A DNA stretch of 64,000 bases from Hymenobacter wooponensis (lineage in GTDB: Bacteria > Bacteroidota > Bacteroidia > Cytophagales > Hymenobacteraceae). Within the stretch, counting starts at the first letter, position 1, and every line of letters starts with the position of its first letter. A program made the translations under genes and the position numbers. Below the pieces are notes generated by a model. It was not told where the DNA came from. It did no database searches and saw nothing but the letters and a program-made list of their open reading frames with translations. The stretch spans positions 744,001 to 808,000 of the forward strand of contig NZ_SRKZ01000001.1 in the NCBI RefSeq assembly GCF_004745865.1, given 5' to 3'. Positions 8,693 through 17,882 of the stretch are shown here, piece after piece.

Positions 8693-9673
8693 TTACTCCA
8701 TTGGGTAGCGCAGGCCGATTTGCTTGCGCACAGCATCTAGCTGGTGCATTAGCTCCTGCGTGAACTGCAGAGGCAGCAAGGGGCTCTGCGTGAGGCCTTG
8801 CGCCAGACACTGCTGCACGTGCTCGGCTTCGTACTGATAGCCGTACCCTTGCTTTTCGCAGGGGATATGCTGCGGCTCCTGATTTGGGAGCTTCAGGGTG
8901 ATGCCACTAGCGGCGTGGAAGCGACCCGTGAGGTGAAGCTGGCCGTGGCTGCCGTAGAGAATGCACTGGTTATCAGTTTGAGCAGCCAAAGTAGAGAACA
9001 GACTAGCCGTGGCCCCACCCTCGTAGGCCAGGGCCATAGTACAGTTCACGTCTACTCCAGTGCCGGCTCGGGTGGCTATGGCGCGTATCTCCTGAGGCTC
9101 ACCAAGGAAAAGCTTGCTGATAAACAGCGGGTACACTCCAATATCTAGCAAGGAACCACCCGCCAAGGCTGGGTTAAACAGCCGGCCTTCCGGCACATAC
9201 GGAGCCACAAAGCCAAAGTCGGCGGCGAGGTGCTTGATTTCGCCGATGGTACCGGCCGCTACCAGCTCCAGCGCTTTATGGATGGCCGGGAAAAAGCGCG
9301 TCCAGAAGGCTTCCATCAGGAAAATGCCTTTCGCTTCTGCAATCTGCCGCATCTGCTGGGCCTGCTGGGCATTCACGGCAAAAGGCTTTTCGCATAGCAC
9401 GGGCAATCCGGCGCGCAGGCAGAGGAGCGTGTGGGCGTAGTGCTCGGTGTGGGGCGTAGCAATGTATACCGCATCTATGTCCGGCACTGTCAGTAACTCA
9501 TCGTAGCTGCCCACGGCATGAGGTACTCCGAACCTGGCGGCAAACTCCTGGGCCTTGACCGCATCACGCGAGGCTACCGCGTGGAGCCGGGCATTGGGCA
9601 GCAGCGCGAGGCTTTCTGCAAACTTGTGAGCAATGTTGCCTAGGCCTAGAATAGCCCAATTGTATGTGCGCAT
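8693..9673 (-). CDS. Gfo/Idh/MocA-family NAD(P)-dependent oxidoreductase
   Basis: A 326-residue soluble enzyme. The N-terminal Rossmann motif is WAILGLGNIAHKFAESL (residues 6-22). The family hallmark CEKPF, with catalytic Lys96, is at 94-98. The C-terminal alpha/beta substrate domain contains GGSLLDIGVYPL, typical of the family. Members oxidise or reduce sugars, inositols and dihydrodiols; the sequence resembles the trans-1,2-dihydrobenzene-1,2-diol dehydrogenase-like group, but the substrate is not assignable. The gene is single, bounded by a terminator and by a palindromic repeat upstream. Confidence 0.85.
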   Translation of the reverse strand: MRTYNWAILGLGNIAHKFAESLALLPNARLHAVASRDAVKAQEFAARFGVPHAVGSYDELLTVPDIDAVYIATPHTEHYAHTLLCLRAGLPVLCEKPFAVNAQQAQQMRQIAEAKGIFLMEAFWTRFFPAIHKALELVAAGTIGEIKHLAADFGFVAPYVPEGRLFNPALAGGSLLDIGVYPLFISKLFLGEPQEIRAIATRAGTGVDVNCTMALAYEGGATASLFSTLAAQTDNQCILYGSHGQLHLTGRFHAASGITLKLPNQEPQHIPCEKQGYGYQYEAEHVQQCLAQGLTQSPLLPLQFTQELMHQLDAVRKQIGLRYPME

Positions 9674-9750
9674 AAAGCAAGTATCAGGATGATTGACGGA
9701 AGCAGCTAAAGGTAACTGCTCGCCAGAAGTATACTGGGTAAACTTGCTTG

Positions 9751-9822
9751 TAGGCCACTATTCACGGCTGTGCTACTTCTTACCTCGGGTAATGAACTGA
9801 CGCAGCCGCGGGTAGTGGCCTA
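9751..9822. repeat. Palindromic intergenic repeat, TAGGCCACTA family (copy A)
   Basis: An imperfect inverted repeat of 72 bp. The left arm starts TAGGCCACTATTCACGGCTG and the right arm ends GCAGCCGCGGGTAGTGGCCTA. The second copy is at 24450-24526. It sits in the gap between two minus-strand genes. Confidence 0.6.
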
Positions 9823-9830
9823 GCGGTGCG

Positions 9831-12527
9831 CTATTCTTCTTCCGCAGTAATGGAGGCCGGGCCGTCGGGCAGGTTCAGCAGTGGGCCGAGCAACACCGCA
9901 TTGGTAAACAGACGCGAGGTGCCGTGCCAGTAGTGGCGGAAGTTGGGGTCATCGGCGAAGAGCACCACCCGACCAGTGCCCACCTTGCTAACCACCACCG
10001 CAGCCGAGTTGCGAATCTGCTGCAGGTTGTTTCTAGATACGTAGCCACTCACGAGCGGCGACGCCGTGTACTGTGCTACCGTGGCATAGGGGTTGCGGCT
10101 GGGCCGCAGGAACGTAGTACCATTGCGGAACACGTAGAGGCGGCGGTTGGTGAGGCCAAACCCAATGGGGTTGGTAATGTCGATGTCGGTGAGGTAGATA
10201 GAGCCGGCAATAGCGCGGGTTCCCTCCTGCTCCTGGCCTACGAAGTCGGCACGCCGGGGGGCGAAGGAGGTTTGCGGTTTGGGCCGCTGGGTTACTTTGG
10301 GAGCGGGCGGCGTGGCCTCGGCCAGCGCTACGGCAAAAGCGGTGGTATCGGCCCAACCTCCATTAGCCGGAATCAGCAGCTTCTCTTTCACAATGCCCTG
10401 CTTGATGGCCCATTCCGAAGCGTTTTTCAGGGTAACGAGCGTGCCGCCTTCCTGCACCCAGCGCCGCAGCTTATCCACGGCCGCTTTGTCGAGGCTAGTG
10501 TACGAACCACCCACCAGAACTATACTGCTGTAGCGGCCTAATGGCGCCTTCCCGAAGTTGCTCAGCTCAATCTTGCTCAACGGTAGGCCTAGCTGCTGAT
10601 TAGCCACAAACCACGCTTCCCCTACTTCCGAGGCCGTGGTACCCGTTCCTACCAGAATGGCCGCCTTAGCCTCGGGCACGGTGCGCACATTGTTAGAACC
10701 CAGATCAATACCACCCAGGCTGAAGCCAGTGCCCACACCAGTAAACGTTACCTGGTGCTGCCGGCTCAACCGGCTCACGATTTGAAAAACAGAATCGGCG
10801 GGGAGCTTTTGGGCCGCCACCGGAATAACCAGGGTGCCATAGCCAAAGTCGATGGGCTGTTTAGCCGTGCCGGCCTTGAAGGGCTTAAAGCTGACTTTGG
10901 TGGTGATGCCGGCCCGCTGCAGCGCCACCAGCGTACGGGGAGCATTGTAATCAGACCAAGGCAATAAGTAAGCGTAGCTGCTCTGCCCGCCCTGCACGGT
11001 GCCCGCCAGATTTTTAGGCGACGAAACAAGAGCCCCTTGCACTAGGCCTGTGTTCTTTTGTTTCGACACCGCCAGCCCATACGCATGGGCCTGGCTCCAG
11101 CCCGTTACGTCATAAAACACGCTGTCGTGGAAGGTGGTCAGCTCCTCGAACAAGGAATTGACGATGCGATACTGCGGCTGGCTGGTGGGCACCACGTAGG
11201 CTTTGCCCTGCTTAAACTCCTGCTTATCCAGCGTAACATTTTTGCCCAGCTCGTGCACCTCAATTTTGTGTTGCAGCAGCAGTGCCAAGAATTTGTTGGT
11301 CAGGGTTTCGTCCTGGGCATTGCCGAAGACGTAGGCTTTGGTCGGGAACTTGCGGGCGTCGGTGAGAGCTGACGCAAAAAAATCCCGCTGATGACGCAGG
11401 TAGAGCTCCTTTTCCTCCACGGCTCCGCGCACGGTGGCTATGCCAGTAGCCACGTGGTTGCGAATGGTAAATGGAAACGTGACTACACCGTTGGTCCCTT
11501 CTTGCGCCAACCCGCGGGAGCTGCCGACCTCGAACGTGATGCCCACGCCGCCCTGAAAGTCGGGGTACGTGGAGCCGTAGATGGGCGAGAGGTTATCGAA
11601 CTGCTCCTTGGTCCAGTAGAGCGAGCCCAAGTCGTCGAGGGCTTTGGCGAAATACTTGGCCATGTGCACGTTCAGCACTTCATAGGTAGCCCGCGGAATC
11701 AGGTCGTTCTCGGTGCTGAATGGTTTGGAGGGCTCAAAGTAGTACGTGCCGTTGGTGCCCATCTCGTGAAAGTCAATCATCACGTTGGGGTACCACTCGT
11801 GGAAGAAGGCCATCCGGGCCCGGCTTTCGGGTTGGGTCAGCGGAAGCCAGTCGCGGTTCAGATCGGTGTAGAAGTGGTTGGTGCGCCCACCCGGCCAAGC
11901 CTCCGTGTGTTCCCGGTCGAGCGGGTCGGTTACGTTGGGCCACGACTTATTCTGATCAAACCAGTGCGAAGCCCGGTCGCGGCCATCGGGGTTTTCCAGG
12001 GGGTCGATGGTAATTACGGCTTGCTCCAGCCACTGTTTGGTCTCGGGCGAGGTAGAGGCCGTGAGGTAGTAGGCCAGCAGCAGCGCGGCTTCCGAAGAAC
12101 TGCTTTCGTTGCCATGCACACCAAAGTTCAGGCTCACTACTACCGGCAGCTTGCGGTAGTCGGGGGCGGCCAGTTTCGGGTCCATTAGGGCCCGCCGTGC
12201 CTGCTGCAACCCCGCCAGATTCTGCTGATTTTCCGCAGCCGTGATGGTGGCCACCACCTGCGGGCGCTCCTCAAAGGTGTTCCCCAGCACCCGCAGGCTC
12301 ACTTTATCCGATACCCGATCAAGCTCCCGCAGGTAGGCCACTATCTGGTCGGTGCGGGTGTAGTGCGAGCCAATGGGGTAACCCAAAAACTGCTCGGGCG
12401 TGGGCACGGCGGGGTCAAAGCTGCCGCCGGTAGCCGCCGGGAAGAAATACTTGTTTTGCGCCAGCGCGGGAGCAGCCGAAGCCAGGCTTAGGCTAAGTAG
12501 CGCGCCAAAAAAGGTTGATTTCAACAT
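9831..12527 (-). CDS. M14 family zinc carboxypeptidase, secreted
   Basis: An 898-residue exported protein with a signal peptide (cut near ALAQ, residue 24). The M14 zinc site is clear: H138 and E141 in VHGNESSS, the third ligand H254 in MIDFHEMGTNG, and the catalytic Glu333 in GITFEVGSSRG. Residues beyond about 400 form a long beta-rich extension; GTGTTASEVGEAWFVANQ and the later VGGSYTSLDKAAVDKLRRWV look like a glutamine-amidotransferase-like (ThuA/DJ-1-type) domain. M14 enzymes remove C-terminal residues from peptides. It lies 42 nt after susD and in the same direction, so it probably belongs to the same transcript and processes peptides for the SusCD importer. Confidence 0.9.
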   Translation of the reverse strand: MLKSTFFGALLSLSLASAAPALAQNKYFFPAATGGSFDPAVPTPEQFLGYPIGSHYTRTDQIVAYLRELDRVSDKVSLRVLGNTFEERPQVVATITAAENQQNLAGLQQARRALMDPKLAAPDYRKLPVVVSLNFGVHGNESSSSEAALLLAYYLTASTSPETKQWLEQAVITIDPLENPDGRDRASHWFDQNKSWPNVTDPLDREHTEAWPGGRTNHFYTDLNRDWLPLTQPESRARMAFFHEWYPNVMIDFHEMGTNGTYYFEPSKPFSTENDLIPRATYEVLNVHMAKYFAKALDDLGSLYWTKEQFDNLSPIYGSTYPDFQGGVGITFEVGSSRGLAQEGTNGVVTFPFTIRNHVATGIATVRGAVEEKELYLRHQRDFFASALTDARKFPTKAYVFGNAQDETLTNKFLALLLQHKIEVHELGKNVTLDKQEFKQGKAYVVPTSQPQYRIVNSLFEELTTFHDSVFYDVTGWSQAHAYGLAVSKQKNTGLVQGALVSSPKNLAGTVQGGQSSYAYLLPWSDYNAPRTLVALQRAGITTKVSFKPFKAGTAKQPIDFGYGTLVIPVAAQKLPADSVFQIVSRLSRQHQVTFTGVGTGFSLGGIDLGSNNVRTVPEAKAAILVGTGTTASEVGEAWFVANQQLGLPLSKIELSNFGKAPLGRYSSIVLVGGSYTSLDKAAVDKLRRWVQEGGTLVTLKNASEWAIKQGIVKEKLLIPANGGWADTTAFAVALAEATPPAPKVTQRPKPQTSFAPRRADFVGQEQEGTRAIAGSIYLTDIDITNPIGFGLTNRRLYVFRNGTTFLRPSRNPYATVAQYTASPLVSGYVSRNNLQQIRNSAAVVVSKVGTGRVVLFADDPNFRHYWHGTSRLFTNAVLLGPLLNLPDGPASITAEEE

Positions 12528-12569
12528 GATAAATGCAGGTCGTAGTCAGAGGAATGCGAGCTACCTAGC

Positions 12570-13925
12570 CTAGTAGCCGGGGTTTTGCGTCAGGCTGGGG
12601 TCGGCCACCAGGTCGTTGAAGGGCAAGGGGAACAGCCAGCGACGTTGGTCAGTAACGCCCAGCACTGCGCCGGCCCGGCCCGTACGCACCAGGTCAAACC
12701 AGCGGTCGGCCTCGAAGGCAAACTCCACCCGGCGCTCATTTTCAATCGCCAGCAGCAGTTGCTCGGCGGTAGCGGCGGTGCTGGTGGGCACCCCGGCCCG
12801 GCTGCGCACGGCATTCAGATCGGCCAGGGCGGCGGTTAGCTTGCCCTGCTTGGCCCGGGCCTCCGCCCGAATCAGGTACTGCTCCGCCAGCCGCAGCACG
12901 TAGCTGGGGTCGTCGCGCTGGGCGGAGCGGCTGTAGAGGTTGCCGTAGGTAACTGGGCTGCCCGCGATGGTCGTGGTAGCAAGCAGGGCCGAGCGGCTCC
13001 CGCCCACGGCCGGGTCATTGAGCAAGGCAATGGCCGCCGGTACGGGCTGGAAGTTGAACTGCCCACCCAGGGCGCTCGGGAACCAGTTGTTCCACATGGA
13101 GTTGGCGTCGGAGTTGCTGAACGTCAGCTCGAAGATGGACTCCCGGCTCAGGAAAGGAGCCGTGGAAATCGTGCGGTAAGGTGTAACCAAGCTATAGTTG
13201 CTGCTGGCAATTACCTGCGTAGCATAGGCCTCGGCCTCAGTCCACTGCTGCCGGTACAGGTGCAGGCGGGCCCGCAGGGCGCGGGCAGTGGTTTGCACGG
13301 CGCGGTTACGGGTGGCACCATCGGGCAGTAAGGCTTCGGCCTGCGTTAAGTCGGCCAGCACTTGGTCGTAGGTCTGGGCCTGGGTGCTGCGCCCAATTCC
13401 CTGGCCGTTTTCCTTGGTGCGGGTGGGCGTGAGTACCAGCGGCACACCGCCCCAGCCCCGCGCCAGATCGAAGTACACGAGGGCCCGCAGGAAGTAGGCC
13501 TCTCCCTGCAGCTGGTTTTTCTCGGCCGTCGTCAGTAGCGGGTCATTCACCCCTGGCACGCCCGCCAGTACATTGTTGGCGCCATTCACGGCTTGGTACA
13601 TCTGGGTCCAGGCTTCCGTAATGAGCACGTTGTCGGCGCTGAGCTGGTTCTGATCAATCTGCAGAAACTGGTTCAGGGTGCCATTGAAGCGCACATTTTC
13701 GCCGGGCAGAAAGCCCAGCACGGGCCAGTTCAGCTGGTAGTAGGCCTGCACCCGGTCGTAGACGCCAATGGTGGCGGAGCGGGCACTGCCGGCATCGGTA
13801 ATGGCCTTATCGTCGGGCAGCTGCTGCACCGGGGTCGGGTCCAGCAAATCCTGGCACCCGGTCAGGCTTAAGACAGCGGTTGAGAGTTGCGCGGCAAACA
13901 GGAGGCGGTATAGGGTCTTTTTCAT
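12570..13925 (-). CDS. susD-like: SusD/RagB-family outer-membrane nutrient-binding lipoprotein
   Basis: A 451-residue lipoprotein. The ATG at 13925 (MKKTLYRLLFAAQ) is chosen; a TTG three codons earlier is in frame but less likely. The lipobox is SLTGC, followed by the acidic segment QDLLDPTP usual for SusD proteins. The helical TPR-like body (TAEKNQLQGEAYFLRALVYF) and the C-terminal LFPLPFNDL...NPGY match the RagB/SusD family. The protein caps the SusC barrel on the cell surface and binds the substrate. The gene starts 13 nt after the susC stop, so the two are co-transcribed. The M14 peptidase next door suggests a peptide substrate. Confidence 0.92.
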   Translation of the reverse strand: MKKTLYRLLFAAQLSTAVLSLTGCQDLLDPTPVQQLPDDKAITDAGSARSATIGVYDRVQAYYQLNWPVLGFLPGENVRFNGTLNQFLQIDQNQLSADNVLITEAWTQMYQAVNGANNVLAGVPGVNDPLLTTAEKNQLQGEAYFLRALVYFDLARGWGGVPLVLTPTRTKENGQGIGRSTQAQTYDQVLADLTQAEALLPDGATRNRAVQTTARALRARLHLYRQQWTEAEAYATQVIASSNYSLVTPYRTISTAPFLSRESIFELTFSNSDANSMWNNWFPSALGGQFNFQPVPAAIALLNDPAVGGSRSALLATTTIAGSPVTYGNLYSRSAQRDDPSYVLRLAEQYLIRAEARAKQGKLTAALADLNAVRSRAGVPTSTAATAEQLLLAIENERRVEFAFEADRWFDLVRTGRAGAVLGVTDQRRWLFPLPFNDLVADPSLTQNPGY

Positions 13926-13938
13926 CGAAGTCAACAGC

Positions 13939-16900
13939 TTATAGTCCGACCGTCAGGCCCACCTGGAAGGTGCGGGGCTGGGGCACGGTGGCCCAGTCGA
14001 TGTTTTTGGTATTGCTCACGCCGCTCTGGGAGTTCACCTCCGGGTCGAGGCCGGAGTAGGGCGTGATGGTGAAGAGGTTGGCCGCCTGCACGTACACCCG
14101 CAGGCTGCTCAGGCGCGCTTTGGCCGCCACGTCTTTCGGCACGGTGTAGCCCAGGGATAAGGTCCGGAGGCGCAGGAAGGAGCCATCTTCCAGGTACCGG
14201 TCGCTCAGGTTCTGCACCACGCCCCCGTAGTTGTTGCTGGCGGGGTTAGTGGTGAGCCGCGGAATATCCGTGATGTCGCCGGGCTTCTGCCAGCGGTCGA
14301 GCTGCTCGCGCAGGTAGCCGATGTTGCTCTGGGTGCCGCCGTGCACCAGAAAGAAGCGGTTCATGTTCATGATCTTCGCGCCTTGCTCGAAGTTGAGCGT
14401 GAAGCCCAGGTCAAAGCCCCGGTAGCTTACCGAGTTGGTGAGGCCCCCGAAGTAATTGGGCCAGGCATTGCCCACCAGCTTGCGGTCAGCCACCGTGAGC
14501 TGGCCGTCGCCGTTCACGTCCTCGTACTGGGCATCCCCATTTTCCGGGTTCACGCCCGTCTGGTGGTAGAGCCAGAAGGAATAGAGTGGTGCACCCTCCT
14601 CCAGCCGGAAAATGTCGCGGGAGCCGCTGGTGATGGGCGCGGCCAGCTTTTCAATTTTATTGACGTTGCGGGCTACGTTGAAGGTAGTGCTCCACTGCAC
14701 CGCGGCCTTGGGCAGCCAGTTAACGGTGGCCTGCAGCTCCAGGCCTTTGTTGCTCACGGCTCCGTAGTTTTCCACCACCGAAGAGAAGCCGGTTTTGCGG
14801 GGCACGGGTACGTTCAAGAGCAGTCCCGAGGTATACTTGTCGTAGTAGTTGAACTCGACCAGCACCCGGTTTTGCAGCACGGCGGCGTCTACGCCCACGT
14901 TCCACTGCCGGGTACTTTCCCAGCTTAGGTTGGGGTTGGCCAGCTGCAGGGGGGCAGTGCCCGGCAGGTCGAGGTAGTTGGCGCCGCCCTGCACCAGACC
15001 GCGGGCCGCAAAGTCGCTGATGCCGGCCTGGTTGCCGGTTTTGCCGATGCTGGCCCGCAGCTTCAGCTCCTGAAACACGTTCAGGTTCTTCACAAACTCC
15101 TCTTCGCCCAGGCGCCAGCCCACGCCCACTGCCGGGAAGTAGCCCCAGCGGTTGTCCTGCCCGAAGCGCGAGGACGCATCGGCCCGGAGGCTTACATCAG
15201 CGGTGTAGCGCTGCTTGAAGCTGTAAGTGCCCTTGCCGAAGAAAGAGACCAGCCCAGCCTGGGAGCGGGACGACGAGCCCGTTTGGGTGGCCGCCGAGGC
15301 GATGCTGGTCAGGTCGTTGCTGGGGAACTGCTGCCCGGCCAAGCTGGTGCGCTGAAAGGTGTTTTTCTGCAGGGTATTGCCCACCAGCGCCTGCAGTGAG
15401 TGGTTTTCGCCCAGATCTACGCTATAGTTGAGAGTTTGCTCATTGAGCAGGGTGATATCCCGCGAGAGAAACGACGAGGCCGTACCGCGCGGCTGCCCCG
15501 CCAGAATGAGCGTGTTGTTGAAGTTGTTCTCGTACATGTCGTTGAAGTCGATGCTCCAACTACTGCGCAGGGTCAAGTGCTTGCCGAACTGGTACTGCCC
15601 GTACACGTTCGAGATGACGCGGGAGCCCACCGCATCGTTGTTCAGGTTGTCAATCAGCGCCTGATGGTTGTCGAAAGAGCCATATTTGGCGTAGCTCCCG
15701 TCCGGGTTGTAAATCGGCAGGTTGGTGCGCGGAAACAGGGCCGAGTTGATGACGCCCACCGGGTTGTTGTCGTTACTGCTGACGTTGCGGTGAGTGCGCG
15801 TGAGGGCCGTGCTGGTCCCGATGCGCAGTTTATCGGTGACCGAATTGTCGAGGTTTACGCGCAGACTGAACCGCTCAAAATCGGTAGGCCTAGCAATGGA
15901 CTGCTGCTTGAAGTAGCCGCCCCCAATGTAGAACTGGGTCTTGGCCGACCCACCGGCCGCCGATAGCTCATAGCTCTGCGTTTGGGCCGTGCGGAATACA
16001 TCGGAGAGCCGGTCGTAGGTTTGCTGTTCCTCAGGCAGGCCCCGCCCACCGGAGGCCACCGAGCGATACGGCAACTGAGCCGGATTGCCACCATCGTTGA
16101 GAAACCGCTCATTTTCCAGCGTGGCCAGCTCCTGCCCGGTCACCAACTCGTACTTGTTAGGTGCTTTCGACCAGGCGTGGTAGGTGTTGAAGGTGATGCG
16201 CGTCTTGTCGCCGGCTTTGCCCCGCTTCGTGGTAATCAGCACTACTCCGTTGGCCCCGCGTGAGCCATAGATGGCCGTGGCGTTGGCATCCTTCAGAATC
16301 TCGATGCTCTCAATATCCTGCGGATTCAGGTCGGCCAGCGGGTTCGATGAAACTTGGTTGCCTAGGCCAGTTGCAATCAGGTTGGTGTTATTGATGAATA
16401 CGCCATCTACCACGTACAGCGGGTCGTTGCTGGCATTCACGGAGTTGCTGCCCCGGATGCGGATAAAGATGCCCCCGCCCGGCACCCCCGAGTTAGCCGA
16501 CACCTGCACGCCGGGCGCTTTACCTTGCAGCAGCTGGTCGGGGCTGGCCGCCGGAATGTCCTTCAGCGCCTCGCCATTCACGGAGCTAATGGCACTGGTG
16601 AGTGTTTTGCGGTTCTGCTCGCTATAGCCGGTAACAACTACTTCCGAGAGCTGCTTCACATCGGCCCGCAGGGCAACCTGCACCTGCCCGGAGGTAACGT
16701 TCAACGTTTGCGCCTGGTAGCCAATGGCGCTAATCAGCAACGTATTATTGCCTTCGGGCAGAGTGAGAGAGAATTGGCCTTTACCATCGGTAGTAGCCCC
16801 AACGGTGGTGCCCCGTACAATAATGGTGACGCCTGGCAAGGGGCTGCGGTCGGCGGCGTCGGTGATAGTACCTGTGATGGATTGGCCCGTTGTGGATTGG

Positions 16901-16965
16901 GCGAAACTCGCCGGGGCAAGCGCAGCTACCACCCCTGGCACCGCCAGTAGAGTAAATAATTTCAT
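13939..16965 (-). CDS. susC-like: SusC/RagA-family TonB-dependent outer-membrane transporter
   Basis: A 1008-residue transporter from the ATG at 16965, which gives the signal peptide MKLFTLLAVPGVVAALAPAS. Order: a carboxypeptidase-regulatory-like beta-sandwich (GTITDAADRSPLPGVTIIVRG), a TonB-box-like stretch (SEVVVTGY), a plug domain with the SusC-specific GVFIRIRGS-type motif (here GIFIRIRGSNSVNASNDPLY) and IESIEILKDANATAIYGSRG, then a 22-strand barrel ending in PRTFQVGLTVGL. It imports a ligand delivered by the SusD partner using TonB energy. It heads the susC-susD-M14 locus. No ECF sigma/anti-sigma pair or SusR-like regulator is adjacent. Confidence 0.95.
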   Translation of the reverse strand: MKLFTLLAVPGVVAALAPASFAQSTTGQSITGTITDAADRSPLPGVTIIVRGTTVGATTDGKGQFSLTLPEGNNTLLISAIGYQAQTLNVTSGQVQVALRADVKQLSEVVVTGYSEQNRKTLTSAISSVNGEALKDIPAASPDQLLQGKAPGVQVSANSGVPGGGIFIRIRGSNSVNASNDPLYVVDGVFINNTNLIATGLGNQVSSNPLADLNPQDIESIEILKDANATAIYGSRGANGVVLITTKRGKAGDKTRITFNTYHAWSKAPNKYELVTGQELATLENERFLNDGGNPAQLPYRSVASGGRGLPEEQQTYDRLSDVFRTAQTQSYELSAAGGSAKTQFYIGGGYFKQQSIARPTDFERFSLRVNLDNSVTDKLRIGTSTALTRTHRNVSSNDNNPVGVINSALFPRTNLPIYNPDGSYAKYGSFDNHQALIDNLNNDAVGSRVISNVYGQYQFGKHLTLRSSWSIDFNDMYENNFNNTLILAGQPRGTASSFLSRDITLLNEQTLNYSVDLGENHSLQALVGNTLQKNTFQRTSLAGQQFPSNDLTSIASAATQTGSSSRSQAGLVSFFGKGTYSFKQRYTADVSLRADASSRFGQDNRWGYFPAVGVGWRLGEEEFVKNLNVFQELKLRASIGKTGNQAGISDFAARGLVQGGANYLDLPGTAPLQLANPNLSWESTRQWNVGVDAAVLQNRVLVEFNYYDKYTSGLLLNVPVPRKTGFSSVVENYGAVSNKGLELQATVNWLPKAAVQWSTTFNVARNVNKIEKLAAPITSGSRDIFRLEEGAPLYSFWLYHQTGVNPENGDAQYEDVNGDGQLTVADRKLVGNAWPNYFGGLTNSVSYRGFDLGFTLNFEQGAKIMNMNRFFLVHGGTQSNIGYLREQLDRWQKPGDITDIPRLTTNPASNNYGGVVQNLSDRYLEDGSFLRLRTLSLGYTVPKDVAAKARLSSLRVYVQAANLFTITPYSGLDPEVNSQSGVSNTKNIDWATVPQPRTFQVGLTVGL

Positions 16966-17660
16966 ATCAGAAAGGAGAAGGAAGTGGAGCCGCGAAACCG
17001 CGCTGAGCGATTCGCTCAATTGCTCCTGATGGCGTCAAAAAGCTCGTTTGAGAAGAGCTACGGCAGAAAATACGCCTTCCTTCAAGCCTAAAATGTGTGC
17101 ACAGGAAGGCCATTCCGTTGAGAGCTTCAACGAAAATTTGGGCACCAAAATGAAGGAAGGACTGACCTCAGCTGGCGGAGTCGCGCACGCCATCCGTCCG
17201 GAACGGAGCGGGCGTTATCGACTACCTCCTGGGTCAGGAGTTGGTGTAACAGTCAGGCGCGCTACTACCCTCTGTTACAGGAGCAAGCAAAAAGAATACG
17301 AGGGAATCCCTGGTCCTTAGCAGCTCACAGCCCGCATCTGCATACAGACGCTTGAACGCATCATGCTACAACACGCATGCTGTAGGGCGTTGGGCGCGGC
17401 GTTTCGGACGGCAAGGCTGGTGAAGGTGCTCACGGCGTTGTTGTTTTTATATGGTCAGGACTTGGCACCGTTCCGGATGTTCCGGGGGTTGTCGGCGGTT
17501 CATAGAGCCTGTCTCTCCGCGCCTCTGTATAAAAACAATCCTTTGTGGGTGAAAGAATTGGTATGCCAAATGTACAGGCGCATTTCTGATAAATCCAAAT
17601 TTTTGTTTTTAGCCCGGAACTTTTTCGCGCAAAAACTCTCAGCCGAAGCGCGGGCAAAAC
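16966..17660. other. Long intergenic leader region upstream of susC
   Basis: About 700 nt without a credible gene. The longest frames have no family features, and the codon use is unlike that of the neighbours. On the minus strand TCATTTTG (17146-17153) is a weak -7-like match for susC. An 8-bp hairpin (TGTAACAG / CTGTTACA, 17245-17279) is visible. No riboswitch that I know is recognisable. Confidence 0.4.
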
Positions 17661-17690
17661 TTGGTGCTGATGCCTGCTTAACTATATTTG
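17661..17690 (+). promoter_or_regulatory. Bacteroidetes-type promoter of the APC permease gene
   Basis: TTG (17661-17663), exactly 19 nt, then TATATTTG (17683-17690), a full match to TTG-N19-TAnnTTTG. It would give a leader of about 185 nt before the ATG at 17883. Confidence 0.7.
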
Positions 17691-17882
17691 CCCGCTTACT
17701 CAGGTGGCCTAGCGACCAAAGTAGGCACCCAAAAACCAGCGAGAATCTCTTCTTTTCCCAGTTACATGCTGCCCGTAACGCTGATCGAAAACTGTTGCTG
17801 TTGTTGCCGTGCACTACGCTAGCGCCTTGTGATGGTGGCCCTAGGCCACGTTAGTTTTCTTTCCCGCTTTACTTGATTCTGC

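Noticed and set aside
17245..17279. An operator-like hairpin TGTAACAG / CTGTTACA
   Set aside because: An 8-bp dyad without a promoter match or a second copy; too weak to call a site.
17363..17854. A 163-codon open frame in the long gap
   Set aside because: No domain, no signal peptide and no plausible codon use. The credible promoter at 17661-17690 for the next gene lies inside it.
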